DNA of 34,941 bases from Paracoccaceae bacterium. GTDB lineage: Bacteria; Pseudomonadota; Alphaproteobacteria; Rhizobiales; Stappiaceae. The stretch covers positions 1 to 34,941 of the forward strand of contig PARB01000104.1 of assembly GCA_002709505.1 (NCBI GenBank), read 5' to 3'. The position numbers were made by a program, and so were the translations under genes. Positions 1 through 8,477 of this stretch are shown here, piece by piece (position 1 is the stretch's first letter; each line of letters starts with the position of its first letter). The notes beneath the pieces were generated by a model, which saw only the letters and a list, made by a program, of their open reading frames with translations, did not search any database and was not told the DNA's origin.

Positions 1-387
1 ATGAAAAGCCTGCTGCTTCAGTTTTTCACCTGGTGGAACGGTGCGACGTGGGGAACCCGTTTCTTCACCTGGCGCAAGGGCGAGTTCGTCGGCACGGATG
101 AATTCGGCAACAGCTATTACCGCGAGCGCGGCGGAAAGAAGCGCTGGGTGATCTACAAGGATCTTGCCGAAGCGTCGCAGATTCCTCCGGGCTGGCACGG
201 CTGGATGCATCATCGCGTCGACACGCCGCCAAGCGAAGTCGAGTACACGCCGCGCGCCTGGCAGAAGCCGCATCGCGCCAATGCCACCGGCACGCCGGCC
301 GCCTATCGCCCGAAGGGATCCATCCTGACGCCGGAGCATCGTCCGCGGGTCTCTGGCGACTATCAGGCCTGGTCGCCGGACAACTGA
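1..387 (+). CDS. NADH:ubiquinone oxidoreductase accessory subunit, NDUFA12 family
   Basis: A 128-residue protein that matches the NDUFA12 (B17.2) family, an accessory subunit on the peripheral arm of respiratory complex I found in mitochondria and Alphaproteobacteria. Seen: an aromatic N-terminus (FFTWWNG, then WGTRFFTW), the family-typical GNSYYRERGG followed by KRWVIYK, and a central IPPGWHGWMHH stretch. The C-terminal third is rich in Pro and Arg, as in bacterial members. It has no signal peptide or membrane segment, which fits a matrix-side (cytoplasmic) subunit. The ATG is the first base of the window, so the upstream region and ribosome site cannot be judged, but the length is normal. 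It is convergent with the hydrolase downstream, and no other complex I gene is in view. Confidence 0.93.
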   Translation: MKSLLLQFFTWWNGATWGTRFFTWRKGEFVGTDEFGNSYYRERGGKKRWVIYKDLAEASQIPPGWHGWMHHRVDTPPSEVEYTPRAWQKPHRANATGTPAAYRPKGSILTPEHRPRVSGDYQAWSPDN

Positions 388-445
388 GACGCCCTCCGGC
401 ATTGTCGCCCTTCGTCGGGCGCTGACTTCGATCAGATTTGTCATA

Positions 446-480
446 AAAAACGCCGGCTGGAGTTTCCAGCCGGCGTTTTT
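446..480. terminator. Bidirectional rho-independent terminator
   Basis: A perfect inverted repeat: CGCCGGCTGG, a 5-base loop AGTTT, then CCAGCCGGCG, flanked by A5 on the left and T5 on the right. It can therefore end transcripts from both directions. It lies between the stop codons of the convergent ndufA12 and hydrolase genes, where such a signal is expected. Confidence 0.93.
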
Positions 481-502
481 GTTCAGCACTGTCGTTGGCC
501 GG

Positions 503-1159
503 TCAGGCCACTTCCGTACCGATGCCCAGACGGCGGTCGAGATAGTTCCCGCATTCGCTCATCAGTTCATCCATGTGGTTCTCGAAGAAGTGGTTCGCGC
601 CGGGAATGATCTTCTGGTCGATCACGATTCCCTTTTGCGTCTTCAGCTTGTCGACCAGATTCTGGACGTCCTTCGGCGGCACGACCTTGTCGGCATCGCC
701 GTGGATGATCAGGCCGGAGGACGGGCAGGGGGCCAGGAACGAGAAGTCGTGCAGGTTCGCCGGCGGGGCGGCGGAAATGAATCCCTCGACCTCGGGGCGG
801 CGCATCAAGAGCTGCATGCCGATCCAGGCGCCGAAGGAGAAGCCGGCGATCCAGCAGGCACGCGCATCGGGATGAACGCTCTGCACCCAGTCGAGTGCCG
901 CCGCCGCATCCGACAATTCGCCCTGGCCGTGATCGAAGGTGCCCTGACTTCGCCCGACGCCGCGGAAGTTGAACCGCAGCACGGCGAAACCGCGCTTCGC
1001 GAACATGTAATAGAGCTGATAGACGATCTGGTTGTTCATCGTCCCGCCAAATTGCGGGTGGAGATGAAGAATCAGAGCGATCGGCGCCGTACGCGATTTC
1101 GCCGGCTGAAACCGGCCTTCGATGCGGCCGGCCGGCCCGTTGAAAATCACCTCAGGCAT
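503..1159 (-). CDS. Alpha/beta hydrolase, COG2945-like
   Basis: A 218-residue cytoplasmic alpha/beta-hydrolase. Seen: an early strand and oxyanion region (ALILHLHPQFGG), the FNFRGVGRSQG turn, the nucleophile elbow GFSFG with Ser108, an acid region HGDADKVVP (about 153-161) and a catalytic-type His in GANHFF (His190). This looks like a complete Ser-Asp-His triad. The family resembles small predicted hydrolases of unknown substrate (COG2945 type), so a precise reaction cannot be named. A longer frame exists upstream, but the ATG at 1159 is preceded by GAGG about 6 bases away and starts the conserved MPEVIFNG segment, so I chose it. It is divergent from the suf operon, and its 5' end lies about 125 bp from the Irr box. 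Confidence 0.88.
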   Translation of the reverse strand: MPEVIFNGPAGRIEGRFQPAKSRTAPIALILHLHPQFGGTMNNQIVYQLYYMFAKRGFAVLRFNFRGVGRSQGTFDHGQGELSDAAAALDWVQSVHPDARACWIAGFSFGAWIGMQLLMRRPEVEGFISAAPPANLHDFSFLAPCPSSGLIIHGDADKVVPPKDVQNLVDKLKTQKGIVIDQKIIPGANHFFENHMDELMSECGNYLDRRLGIGTEVA

Positions 1160-1251
1160 AGACCACCTCGTGCATGGGGCTCGTGTTCCTTTTTGTGTCA
1201 CGCGCGTTCGACAATCGTCAGGCACGCTAAGGGCTATTGCGTAGTGCCGCC

Positions 1252-1280
1252 TTGACTCGGATGAACGCCGTTCCTAAAAC
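1252..1280 (+). promoter_or_regulatory. Promoter of the suf operon
   Basis: CTTGACT gives a -35 element TTGACT (1252-1257), then a 17-base spacer and a -10 element TAAAAC (1275-1280). This matches the alphaproteobacterial sigma-70 pattern at 5/6 and 4/6 positions. The predicted start near 1286-1288 falls inside the Irr box at 1284-1300 and leaves a leader of roughly 225 bases before the first gene. Inferred from pattern only. Confidence 0.6.
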
Positions 1281-1283
1281 TTC

Positions 1284-1300
1284 TTTAGAATCGTTCGAAA
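1284..1300 (+). promoter_or_regulatory. Irr operator (iron control element, ICE box)
   Basis: TTTAGAA-TCG-TTCGAAA differs at one base from the ICE consensus TTTAGAA-N3-TTCTAAA bound by the haem-sensing Fur-family regulator Irr in Rhizobiales. It lies just after the -10 element of the proposed suf promoter, overlapping the predicted transcription start. That position suits repression by steric block when iron is scarce. Irr control of suf operons is known in other Rhizobiales; here it is inferred from the site. Confidence 0.78.
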
Positions 1301-1512
1301 CTTCGCGGTCGAGCCGAACACTTCAAACCCTTCGGTCCTTCGCGTGGCTTGTAGGCTTGTCTTATCCAGATCTCCGCGCCGAAATGCAAGGATTGCTTGG
1401 GTGTGCGGCCGTCACGGCATCGCTTTTCGTGTTTTGTGCGGTGCCGGCAGCGATACGTTCGACCGTGTCCGATCCGGGATGACCCGGGCCTGAAGAAGGA
1501 AGTGAAGCCGCA

Positions 1513-2691
1513 ATGGCGCAGGGCAGAGCCATCTATCTGGATCACAACGCGGGCGCAAAACTGCGCCCGGCGGTGGCAGATGCGATGCGCGAGCTGATCG
1601 GGGTGGTCGGAAATGCCTCCTCCGTTCATGCGCCGGGCCGGACGGCGCGCGCCCAGATCGAGGCTGCGCGCTCCGCGGTGGCAGCGCTCGCCGGCGTGGA
1701 GCCGGCCAATGTCGTCTTCACCTCCGGTGCGACCGAAGCCAATGTGACCGCCTTGTCGCCGGTCTGGGTCGACGGGCGCGGCAGCCGCAGCTTCGACCGG
1801 CTGCTGGTCGGGGCGTGCGAGCACCCGTCGGTCTTGTCCGGGGGGCGGTTCGCGGCGAATGCGGTCGAAACGGTCGCGGTCGACGCTGAGGGGCGGGTCG
1901 ATGTCTCGCAGCTGTCGCAGCGGCTCGGCGAATTGACCGCGGACGGGCAAGCCGTCCTGGTCAGCGTCATGGCGGCGAACAATGAAACCGGCGTGATCCA
2001 GCCGCTCGCGGAGATCGGTCAGGCGGTTCACGAGGTCGGCGCGACGCTGCATGTGGACGCGGTCCAGGCGGCCGGCCGCCTGCCGCTCGATCTCGAGCGC
2101 TGGCGGGCCGACAGTGTGTCCTTGTCCGCGCACAAGATCGGTGGCCCTCAAGGAGCCGGTGCGCTGGTTTTGCGCAATGCCGGGCTGCATCCCGTGTCGC
2201 TTCTCACCGGCGGCGGGCAGGAACGGCGCAAGCGGGCCGGAACGGAGAATGTGCTTGCCATCGCCGGGTTCGGCGTCGCAGCGCGGATTGCGCTGGATGA
2301 AATCGCCGATTGGGACCGATTGCGCGTCCTTCGGGATGGTCTGGAACGCGATCTCCTCCATATAAAGGGGGAGACCCGCGTGTTTGGGCAGGACGCCCAG
2401 CGTCTGCCGAATACGTCCTGTTTCGCCGTGCCCGGAATGCCGGCCGAGACAGTGCTGATCGCGCTTGATCTTGAGGGGATTGCGGTCTCTTCCGGGTCGG
2501 CTTGTTCGAGCGGAAAAGTGTCGTCTTCGCATGTTCTTGCGGCGATGGGCGTCGATCGGGACCTGGCACGCTGCGCCTTGCGCGTGAGCCTTGGTCCGGA
2601 TACGCACGCGGAAGAAACAGAGGCCTTTGTCGCCGCATGGCGACGTGTATCGGCCCGGATGCGGACAGCGGGCGCAGGACGCGCCGCCTGA
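1513..2691 (+). CDS. Cysteine desulfurase, NifS/IscS-like (class I), head of suf operon
   Basis: A 392-residue PLP enzyme that removes sulfur from cysteine and holds it as a persulfide for Fe-S cluster assembly. Seen: the N-terminal YLDHNAGAK, the cofactor-contact region TSGATEAN (70-77), the PLP lysine in SLSAHKIGG (Lys208), and the persulfide cysteine in SSGSACSSGK (Cys331). The AGTENV segment (242-247) is also class I-like. The first of two desulfurases in the operon, the other being class II SufS; this pairing is common in Rhizobiales, where the first copy is often called sufS2. The active Cys loop looks intact, so I expect an active enzyme. It is followed by a 101-base gap to sufB with no clear terminator. 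Confidence 0.93.
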   Translation: MAQGRAIYLDHNAGAKLRPAVADAMRELIGVVGNASSVHAPGRTARAQIEAARSAVAALAGVEPANVVFTSGATEANVTALSPVWVDGRGSRSFDRLLVGACEHPSVLSGGRFAANAVETVAVDAEGRVDVSQLSQRLGELTADGQAVLVSVMAANNETGVIQPLAEIGQAVHEVGATLHVDAVQAAGRLPLDLERWRADSVSLSAHKIGGPQGAGALVLRNAGLHPVSLLTGGGQERRKRAGTENVLAIAGFGVAARIALDEIADWDRLRVLRDGLERDLLHIKGETRVFGQDAQRLPNTSCFAVPGMPAETVLIALDLEGIAVSSGSACSSGKVSSSHVLAAMGVDRDLARCALRVSLGPDTHAEETEAFVAAWRRVSARMRTAGAGRAA

Positions 2692-2792
2692 CCCGACCGG
2701 GCCTTGAGTAGCTGCCGAAGGTGACGTCTCGTTGCTTACGGTGACAGTTCGACAACCCGCGGTCCTTGACACCGCAGTGGATGGAGACGGAA

Positions 2793-4265
2793 ATGCCTGC
2801 AGTTCAGGAAACGATCGACCGCGTGCGGTCGATCGATGTGGATCAATACAAATACGGCTTCAGCACCGACATTGAGTCCGACAAGGCGCCGAAAGGCCTC
2901 AACGAGGACATAATCCGGTTCATTTCGGCGAAGAAGAACGAGCCGGAGTGGATGCTGGAGTGGCGCCTCGACGCCTACAAGCGCTGGCTGACGATGACCG
3001 AGCCGACCTGGGCACGCGTCGAGTATCCGAAGATCGACTTCAACGACATCTACTATTACTCCGCGCCGAAATCGACGCCGGGGCCGAAGAGCCTCGACGA
3101 GGTCGACCCTGAACTGCTGGCGACCTACGAGAAGCTGGGTATTCCGCTGCGCGAGCAGGAGATCCTGGCCGGCGTCGAGCCGAAGAACCGCGTCGCCGTC
3201 GATGCCGTCTTCGACAGCGTGTCCGTCGTCACCACCTTCAAGGAAGAGCTGAAGAAGGCCGGCGTCATCTTCTGTTCCATCTCCGAGGCGCTGCAGGAGC
3301 ACCCGGAGCTTGTCAAGAAGTACATCGGCTCCGTCGTTCCGGTGACCGACAACTATTATGCGACGCTGAACTCGGCCGTCTTCACCGACGGGTCCTTCGT
3401 CTATATCCCGGAGGGCGTGCGCTGCCCGATGGAGCTGTCGACCTATTTCCGCATCAACGAGCAGAACACCGGCCAGTTCGAACGCACACTGATCATCGCG
3501 GAGAAGGGGTCTTATGTCAGCTATCTGGAAGGCTGCACGGCTCCCCAGCGCGACGAGAACCAGCTGCACGCGGCCGTGGTCGAGCTGATTGCGCTCGACG
3601 ATGCCGAGATCAAGTACTCCACCGTCCAGAACTGGTATCCGGGCGACAGCGAGGGCAAGGGCGGCATCTACAATTTCGTCACCAAGCGCGGCGACTGCAG
3701 GGGCAAGAACTCCAAGATCTCCTGGACCCAGGTCGAGACCGGGTCGGCGATCACCTGGAAGTATCCGTCCTGCATCCTGCGCGGCGACAATTCGCGCGGC
3801 GAGTTCTACTCCATCGCCGTGTCGAACGGTCGCCAGCAGATCGACAGCGGCACCAAGATGATGCATCTGGGCAAGAACACCTCCAGTCGCATCATCTCCA
3901 AGGGCATCTCGGCGGGCAAGTCGCAGAACACCTATCGCGGGCTGGTCTCGGCGCATCGCAAGGCGTCCAACGCGCGCAACTTCACCCAGTGCGACAGCCT
4001 GCTGATCGGACAGGACTGCGGCGCCCATACCGTGCCCTATATCGACAGCAAGAACGCGACGGCCGTCTTCGAGCATGAGGCAACGACCTCCAAGATCTCC
4101 GACGACCAGATGTTCTATTGCCAGCAGCGCGGGCTCAGCGACGAAGAGGCGGTGGCGTTGATCGTCAACGGCTTCGTCAAGGACGTGATCCAGCAGCTGC
4201 CCATGGAGTTCGCCGTCGAAGCGCAGAAGCTGATCTCGATCAGCCTCGAAGGCTCCGTGGGCTGA
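2793..4265 (+). CDS. sufB: Fe-S cluster assembly scaffold SufB
   Basis: 490 residues, close to E. coli SufB (495). It forms the SufBC2D complex, on which new Fe-S clusters are built in the cytoplasm. Seen: the SufB core with the conserved [17 protein letters not shown] segment, whose first Cys (Cys400) matches the sulfur-accepting Cys405 of E. coli, then [20 protein letters not shown] near the C-terminus. Start codons at 2766 (TTG) and 2781 (ATG) are in frame, but ATG 2793 has GGAG at 2782-2785 with a good spacing and begins the typical MPAVQETID sequence. The stop codon overlaps the start of the next small gene by one base, implying translational coupling. Confidence 0.97.
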   Translation: MPAVQETIDRVRSIDVDQYKYGFSTDIESDKAPKGLNEDIIRFISAKKNEPEWMLEWRLDAYKRWLTMTEPTWARVEYPKIDFNDIYYYSAPKSTPGPKSLDEVDPELLATYEKLGIPLREQEILAGVEPKNRVAVDAVFDSVSVVTTFKEELKKAGVIFCSISEALQEHPELVKKYIGSVVPVTDNYYATLNSAVFTDGSFVYIPEGVRCPMELSTYFRINEQNTGQFERTLIIAEKGSYVSYLEGCTAPQRDENQLHAAVVELIALDDAEIKYSTVQNWYPGDSEGKGGIYNFVTKRGDCRGKNSKISWTQVETGSAITWKYPSCILRGDNSRGEFYSIAVSNGRQQIDSGTKMMHLGKNTSSRIISKGISAGKSQNTYRGLVSAHRKASNARNFTQCDSLLIGQDCGAHTVPYIDSKNATAVFEHEATTSKISDDQMFYCQQRGLSDEEAVALIVNGFVKDVIQQLPMEFAVEAQKLISISLEGSVG

Positions 4266-4438
4266 TGACGCTGGCGGATGCCATCGACCTGTTCGCAACC
4301 CCGGTCGCCGGGGGCGTCGGCGGTTTTCTCGGAATGCTCTTCGTCGCGAAAGGCAAGGGCTACACGTTGAAAATGGCCGCTGCGGTCGGTGTCGCCGCTG
4401 CTCTGGTGCTGTTTGCCTACAAGCTCGCGACCCGTTGA
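4265..4438 (+). CDS. Small two-helix membrane protein between sufB and sufC
   Basis: A 57-residue protein whose ATG overlaps the sufB stop codon (TGATG). Seen: two short hydrophobic segments, about residues 11-28 (ATPVAGGVGGFLGMLFVA) and 37-53 (MAAAVGVAAALVLFAYK), joined by a basic loop KGKGYTLK and ending in a positive tail. It therefore looks like a membrane hairpin with its loop and C-terminus basic. I do not recognise a family. The position, coupling and composition suggest a real gene co-expressed with SufBC. A role in anchoring or tuning the Suf machinery is only a guess. The alternative is an unrelated small membrane protein carried along in the operon. Confidence 0.72.
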   Translation: MTLADAIDLFATPVAGGVGGFLGMLFVAKGKGYTLKMAAAVGVAAALVLFAYKLATR

Positions 4439-4453
4439 GCTGACCCGAAGAGT

Positions 4454-4481
4454 GAAGCGCGAAGCCTCCGGTGCGCGCTTC
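4454..4481 (+). other. Stem-loop before sufC
   Basis: GAAGCGCG (4454-4461) pairs perfectly with CGCGCTTC (4474-4481) around a 12-base loop, in the 111-base gap between the small membrane gene and sufC. No T-tract follows, so it is not a classical terminator. It could mark mRNA processing, partial attenuation or 3'-end protection that sets sufB/sufC ratios. Confidence 0.5.
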
Positions 4482-4549
4482 CCGTTGCCCCGAATATTCA
4501 CGGCGGAGCCCGAGCGGCGCGCCGAAACGACATGAACGAGGATTACCCG

Positions 4550-5305
4550 ATGCTCGAGATCAAGAACCTTCATGCCCGCATTGCCGACGACGGCACCGAG
4601 ATCCTGCGCGGCGTCAATCTGACCGTAAAGCCGGGCGAAGTGCATGCCATCATGGGGCCGAACGGCTCCGGCAAGTCCACGCTGTCTTATATTCTCGCCG
4701 GCAAGACCGACTATGAGGTCACCGACGGCGACATTCTCTACAATGGCGAGAGCCTGCTTGAGCTGTCGCCGGACGAGCGTGCCGCAGCGGGCATGTTCCT
4801 GGCGTTTCAGTATCCGATCGAGATCCCGGGCGTCGCGACGATGACCTTCCTGAAGACGGCTCTCAATGCGCAGCGCAAGGCGCGCGGCGAAGACGAGTTG
4901 TCCACGCCGGAGTTCATGCGCCGGGTGAAGGAAAAGGCGGCCGAGCTGCAGATCACCATGGACATGCTGAAGCGTCCGCTGAACGTCGGCTTTTCCGGCG
5001 GCGAGAAGAAGCGCTCCGAGATCCTGCAGATGGCGCTGCTGGAGCCGTCGCTCTGCGTGCTCGACGAGACCGATTCTGGTCTCGACATCGATGCGCTCAA
5101 GGTCGTGTCCGATGGCGTCAACGCGTTGCGCTCGCCGGAGAGGTCGTTCCTGGTGATCACCCACTATCAGCGTCTGCTCGATCACATCGTGCCGGATGTC
5201 GTGCATGTGCTGTCCCGGGGCCGGATCGTGAAGACCGGCGACAAGGACCTGGCGCTTGAGCTGGAGAAGAACGGCTATGCCGACTACGTCGGCGCGGCCG
5301 CGTGA
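4550..5305 (+). CDS. sufC: Fe-S cluster assembly ATPase SufC
   Basis: A 251-residue ABC-type ATPase that drives conformational change in SufBC2D. Seen: Walker [10 protein letters not shown] (36-44), Q-loop Gln87, signature FSGGE (148-152), Walker [12 protein letters not shown] (169-179) and the switch His205. All ATPase motifs are intact. There is no membrane domain, as expected for SufC. An upstream in-frame ATG at 4532 would add six residues, but GAGG at 4538-4541 lies 8 bases from ATG 4550 and MLEIKNLHA is the typical SufC start. The stop overlaps a possible GTG start of sufD. Confidence 0.97.
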   Translation: MLEIKNLHARIADDGTEILRGVNLTVKPGEVHAIMGPNGSGKSTLSYILAGKTDYEVTDGDILYNGESLLELSPDERAAAGMFLAFQYPIEIPGVATMTFLKTALNAQRKARGEDELSTPEFMRRVKEKAAELQITMDMLKRPLNVGFSGGEKKRSEILQMALLEPSLCVLDETDSGLDIDALKVVSDGVNALRSPERSFLVITHYQRLLDHIVPDVVHVLSRGRIVKTGDKDLALELEKNGYADYVGAAA

Positions 5306-5322
5306 GCGCGGGGGAAGCTGTC

Positions 5323-6648
5323 ATGAACATGGAACCACGCACTCTGGAAACCAAGGCGGAGGCCGCTCTGGCCGAAGCCTATGAAACGATGCGCGACTCG
5401 CTGCCCGGCGGTGCCGGTGTGGCCAAGCTGCGCACGAAGGCCTTCGACGCGTTTCGCGCCGCCGGCCTGCCGCACCGCCGGGTGGAGGAGTGGAAATACT
5501 CCGACCTGCGCGCAAGGCTGAAAGACGTGCCGGCATTTGCCGCCAGGCGCTCCGAGGCGGACGCCAAGGCCGTGCTTGCCTCTGCGGGCGAGGCCTATGC
5601 GTCGGTGGAGCGCTATCGGTTGGTGATCGTCGACGGGCATTATCATCCGGAACTCTCGGATGTGGCGGCGCTTGCCGCCGATGGCGTTACCGTGCGCCCC
5701 TTTGCCGAGGCGCTTGCCGCCGACGGCGATGCGCTTCTCGACCTGCCGGCGGTCGCGCGCGATGATGCGGCTGTCGGGCTCAATGCGATCTTCTGCGCCG
5801 ATGGGCTCGACCTTGCCATCGCGGACAACACCAAGCTGACGAAGCCGGTGGAAATCGTCCATGTGTCGGGGGCAGAGGCTGCCAGCACCGGCGAGCGGGT
5901 CCTGATCCGCGCCGGCGAGAAAAGCGAGGCGGTGATCCTGCAGACCTTCGTCGGCGGCGGGGAGGGCACGTTCTCCAACACGCTGACCGATATCCGCGCC
6001 GGCAAGGGCGCCGGGTTGACGGTGGCGCGGCTTCAGGCGGAAGCCTCCGGGACGACCCATGTCGCCACCGCGACGCTGACGCTCGCGGAAGAGGCACACG
6101 CCAAGCTGATCTGTGCGGGGATCGGGTCGGGCTTTGCCCGTCACCAGTCCTTCGTTGCCTTCGACGGCGAGAATGCCCGCGCGGACCTGCTCGGCATCAC
6201 CATGGTGCGCGACCGGCAGCATGTCGACCAGACGCTGGTCGTCGATCACGCGGTTCCCCATTGCGAGAGCCGCGAGATCTTCAAGACCGTGGTCGACGAC
6301 GGTGCCAAGGGCGTGTTCCAAGGCAAGATCATCGTGCGTCCGCATGCGCAGAAGACCGACGGTCAGATGATGACCCAGTCGCTGCTTCTGTCGGAAAATG
6401 CCGACATGTCGCTGAAGCCGGAGCTGGAAATCTTTGCCGATGACGTGCAATGCGCGCATGGTGCAACCAGCGGCCAGATCGACGAGGATCTCCTCTTCTA
6501 TCTGCGCGCACGTGGCATCCCGGAAAAGGAGGCCCGCACGCTGCTCGTGCTGGCGTTCCTCTCCGAGGCTGTCGAGGAAATCAACGACGAGATCGTTATC
6601 GAGGCGTTTGAAGGCCGGATCAAAGACTGGCTTTCGACCGAGGAGTAA
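5323..6648 (+). CDS. sufD: Fe-S cluster assembly protein SufD
   Basis: A 441-residue partner of SufB in the SufBC2D scaffold, thought to help with iron entry. Seen: the N-terminal RRVEEWKYSDLR helix region, the beta-helix core, and the C-terminal CAHGATSGQIDEDLLFYLRARGI, whose His379 matches the functionally important His360 of E. coli SufD. The C-terminus has the FLSEAVEEI helix. GTG at 5302, overlapping sufC, is in frame; ATG 5323 is preferred because GGGGAAG lies just upstream. The next gene, sufS, begins 3 bases after the stop. Confidence 0.95.
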   Translation: MNMEPRTLETKAEAALAEAYETMRDSLPGGAGVAKLRTKAFDAFRAAGLPHRRVEEWKYSDLRARLKDVPAFAARRSEADAKAVLASAGEAYASVERYRLVIVDGHYHPELSDVAALAADGVTVRPFAEALAADGDALLDLPAVARDDAAVGLNAIFCADGLDLAIADNTKLTKPVEIVHVSGAEAASTGERVLIRAGEKSEAVILQTFVGGGEGTFSNTLTDIRAGKGAGLTVARLQAEASGTTHVATATLTLAEEAHAKLICAGIGSGFARHQSFVAFDGENARADLLGITMVRDRQHVDQTLVVDHAVPHCESREIFKTVVDDGAKGVFQGKIIVRPHAQKTDGQMMTQSLLLSENADMSLKPELEIFADDVQCAHGATSGQIDEDLLFYLRARGIPEKEARTLLVLAFLSEAVEEINDEIVIEAFEGRIKDWLSTEE

Positions 6649-6651
6649 GAC

Positions 6652-7908
6652 ATGGCGTTGAGCGCGAATCCGGCTGCGGATGCGGCTGCCACCTACGACG
6701 TCGCGGCGGTGCGCCGGGACTTCCCGATCCTGTCGCGGGAAGTCTACGGAAAACCGCTGGTCTATCTCGACAACGGGGCGTCCGCACAAAAACCGCAAGC
6801 GGTCATCGATGCGGTCACGCGGGCCTATTCGCACGAATACGCCAATGTCCATCGCGGGCTGCACTATCTGTCGAACACCGCGACGGAAAACTTCGAGGCG
6901 GCGCGCGAGACCGTGCGCCGCTTCCTGAACGCGCCGTCGGTCGACGAGGTGATCTTCACCCGCTCGACGACGGAAGCGATCAATCTTGTGGCCGAATCCT
7001 ATGGCGCGCAACATATCGGCGAGGGCGACGAGATCGTTCTCACGATCATGGAGCACCATTCCAACATCGTGCCCTGGCACTTCCTCAGGGAACGCAAGGG
7101 CGCGGTGCTCAAATGGGTCTATGTGCGCGAGGACGGGTCGTTCGACCTGGATGCCTTCGAACAGGCCATCGGCCCGCGCACCAAGATGGTCGCCATCACC
7201 CATATGTCGAACGTGCTGGGCACCGTCGTGCCGATCAAGCAGGTCTGCGAGATCGCCCATGCCCATGGCGTGCCGGTGCTGGTCGACGGCAGCCAGTCGG
7301 CCGTGCACATGCCGGTCGATGTGCAGGATCTTGGGTGCGACTTCTATTGCTTCACCGGGCACAAGGTCTACGGCCCGTCGGGCATCGGCGTGCTGTGGGG
7401 CAAGATGGAGCTTCTGGAAAAGATGGCGCCGTTCAACGGCGGCGGCGAGATGATCCTCGACGTCACCGAAGACGGCGTGACCTACAATGCCCCGCCGCAC
7501 CGCTTCGAGGCGGGCACGCCGCCGATCGTTCAGGCGATCGGGCTGGGCGCGGCGCTCGACTACATGGATGCGATCGGCCGCGACCGCATCGCCGCGCATG
7601 AGGCGCGCCTGCGCGATTATGCGCAGGAGCAGCTGAAGAAACTGAATTCGATCCGGATCTTCGGCGAGGCGCCGGGCAAGGGTGCGATCATCTCCTTCGA
7701 GATGAAGGGCGTTCACGCCCATGACGTCTCGATGGTGATCGACCGGGAGGGTGTGGCGGTGCGCGCAGGTACCCATTGCGCGCAACCGCTTCTGGCGCGC
7801 TATGGCGTCACCTCGACCTGCCGGGCAAGCTTCGGTCTCTACAACACCGTCGAAGAGGTCGACAGTCTCGTCGCCGCCTTGCAAAAGGCTCAGGACTTTT
7901 TTGCGTGA
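6652..7908 (+). CDS. sufS: Cysteine desulfurase SufS (class II)
   Basis: A 418-residue PLP cysteine desulfurase/selenocysteine lyase, the dedicated sulfur donor of the Suf pathway. Seen: YLDNGASAQKP near the N-terminus, NVHRGLHYLS, the HHSNIVPW segment with the cofactor-stacking His, the PLP lysine in FTGHKVYGPSG (Lys238) and the active-site cysteine in RAGTHCAQP (Cys376). The short Cys loop marks class II, which normally needs a SufE or SufU partner; neither is in the window. It is packed 3 bases behind sufD and 7 bases ahead of sufT. Confidence 0.97.
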   Translation: MALSANPAADAAATYDVAAVRRDFPILSREVYGKPLVYLDNGASAQKPQAVIDAVTRAYSHEYANVHRGLHYLSNTATENFEAARETVRRFLNAPSVDEVIFTRSTTEAINLVAESYGAQHIGEGDEIVLTIMEHHSNIVPWHFLRERKGAVLKWVYVREDGSFDLDAFEQAIGPRTKMVAITHMSNVLGTVVPIKQVCEIAHAHGVPVLVDGSQSAVHMPVDVQDLGCDFYCFTGHKVYGPSGIGVLWGKMELLEKMAPFNGGGEMILDVTEDGVTYNAPPHRFEAGTPPIVQAIGLGAALDYMDAIGRDRIAAHEARLRDYAQEQLKKLNSIRIFGEAPGKGAIISFEMKGVHAHDVSMVIDREGVAVRAGTHCAQPLLARYGVTSTCRASFGLYNTVEEVDSLVAALQKAQDFFA

Positions 7909-7915
7909 GGATGCC

Positions 7916-8314
7916 ATGAGTGAACATTCGACCATGACCGATACGGGTGTCGGAGAGCCGCAGGCGGAGATTTCAGGCTCCGGCGGCAGCGCCATTCCCG
8001 CGGAAGAACTGCAGCAGATCACGCAGGATATCGTCGGCGCGTTGAAGACCGTCTACGATCCCGAGATCCCGTGCGACATCTATGAGCTCGGCCTGATCTA
8101 CAAGGTCGACATTGAGGACGACCGGTCGATTTCGGTCGACATGACGCTGACCGCGCCCGGGTGCCCGGTCGCCGGCGAGATGCCCGGCTGGGTCGAGGAT
8201 GCGGTCAGTTCCGTTGCCGGTGTCGGCCCGGTCAATGTGAACATGGTGTTCGATCCGCCGTGGACGCCGGACCGCATGTCGGAAGAGGCCAAGATCGCCC
8301 TCAACTGGTATTGA
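7916..8314 (+). CDS. sufT: Suf system assembly protein SufT (MIP18/DUF59 family)
   Basis: A 132-residue protein of the MIP18-like family (FeS_assembly_P), which helps mature or deliver Fe-S clusters. Seen: an acidic, low-complexity N-terminus of about 30 residues, then TVYDPEIPCDIYELGLIYKV, a strand-rich core and the TAPGCPVAGEMP motif with the conserved Cys, followed by FDPPWTPDRMSEEAK. GAGG lies 6 bases before ATG 7916. The gene is sufT/sufX in comparable rhizobial operons. It is separated from sufA by 163 bases. Confidence 0.92.
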   Translation: MSEHSTMTDTGVGEPQAEISGSGGSAIPAEELQQITQDIVGALKTVYDPEIPCDIYELGLIYKVDIEDDRSISVDMTLTAPGCPVAGEMPGWVEDAVSSVAGVGPVNVNMVFDPPWTPDRMSEEAKIALNWY

Positions 8315-8477
8315 CCCGCCTGGCGCCCTATATTGTGATGAAGGCTCGGGACTGCTGGTTCCGAGAAGCTAGATCGTGCGCGGCGGGCCCAACCGGATCG
8401 TTGCCGCGCAAAATCCGCGCCCTGCGCGCCATGCGCAAGGCGCCCGAATTCCCCGGACTGCTGGATTGGACACTGCG

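Larger units (their letters stand above)
1160..1512. other. Divergent intergenic region, hydrolase / suf operon
   Basis: A 353-base gap containing the suf promoter (1252-1280) and the Irr box (1284-1300). The remaining roughly 210 bases are an untranslated leader in which I see no convincing gene, riboswitch or terminator. No Rrf2/IscR-type regulator gene is present here, although many suf operons begin with one. A second weaker inverted pair, CTAAA (1274-1278) with TTTAG (1284-1288), precedes and overlaps the Irr box. Confidence 0.6.

Noticed and set aside
2736..4298. A 520-residue minus-strand frame opposite sufB
   Set aside because: SufB is certain on the plus strand, and this frame has no domain or start signal.
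5284..8022. A 912-residue minus-strand open frame opposite sufD, sufS and sufT
   Set aside because: It is the mirror of well-identified sense genes in high-GC DNA. Its composition is Arg/His/Gly-rich with no recognisable domain or ribosome site.
8315..8477. A separate promoter for sufA in the 163-base gap
   Set aside because: TTGACC (8311-8316) and TATATT (8329-8334) exist but are only 12 bases apart, too close for a sigma-70 promoter.
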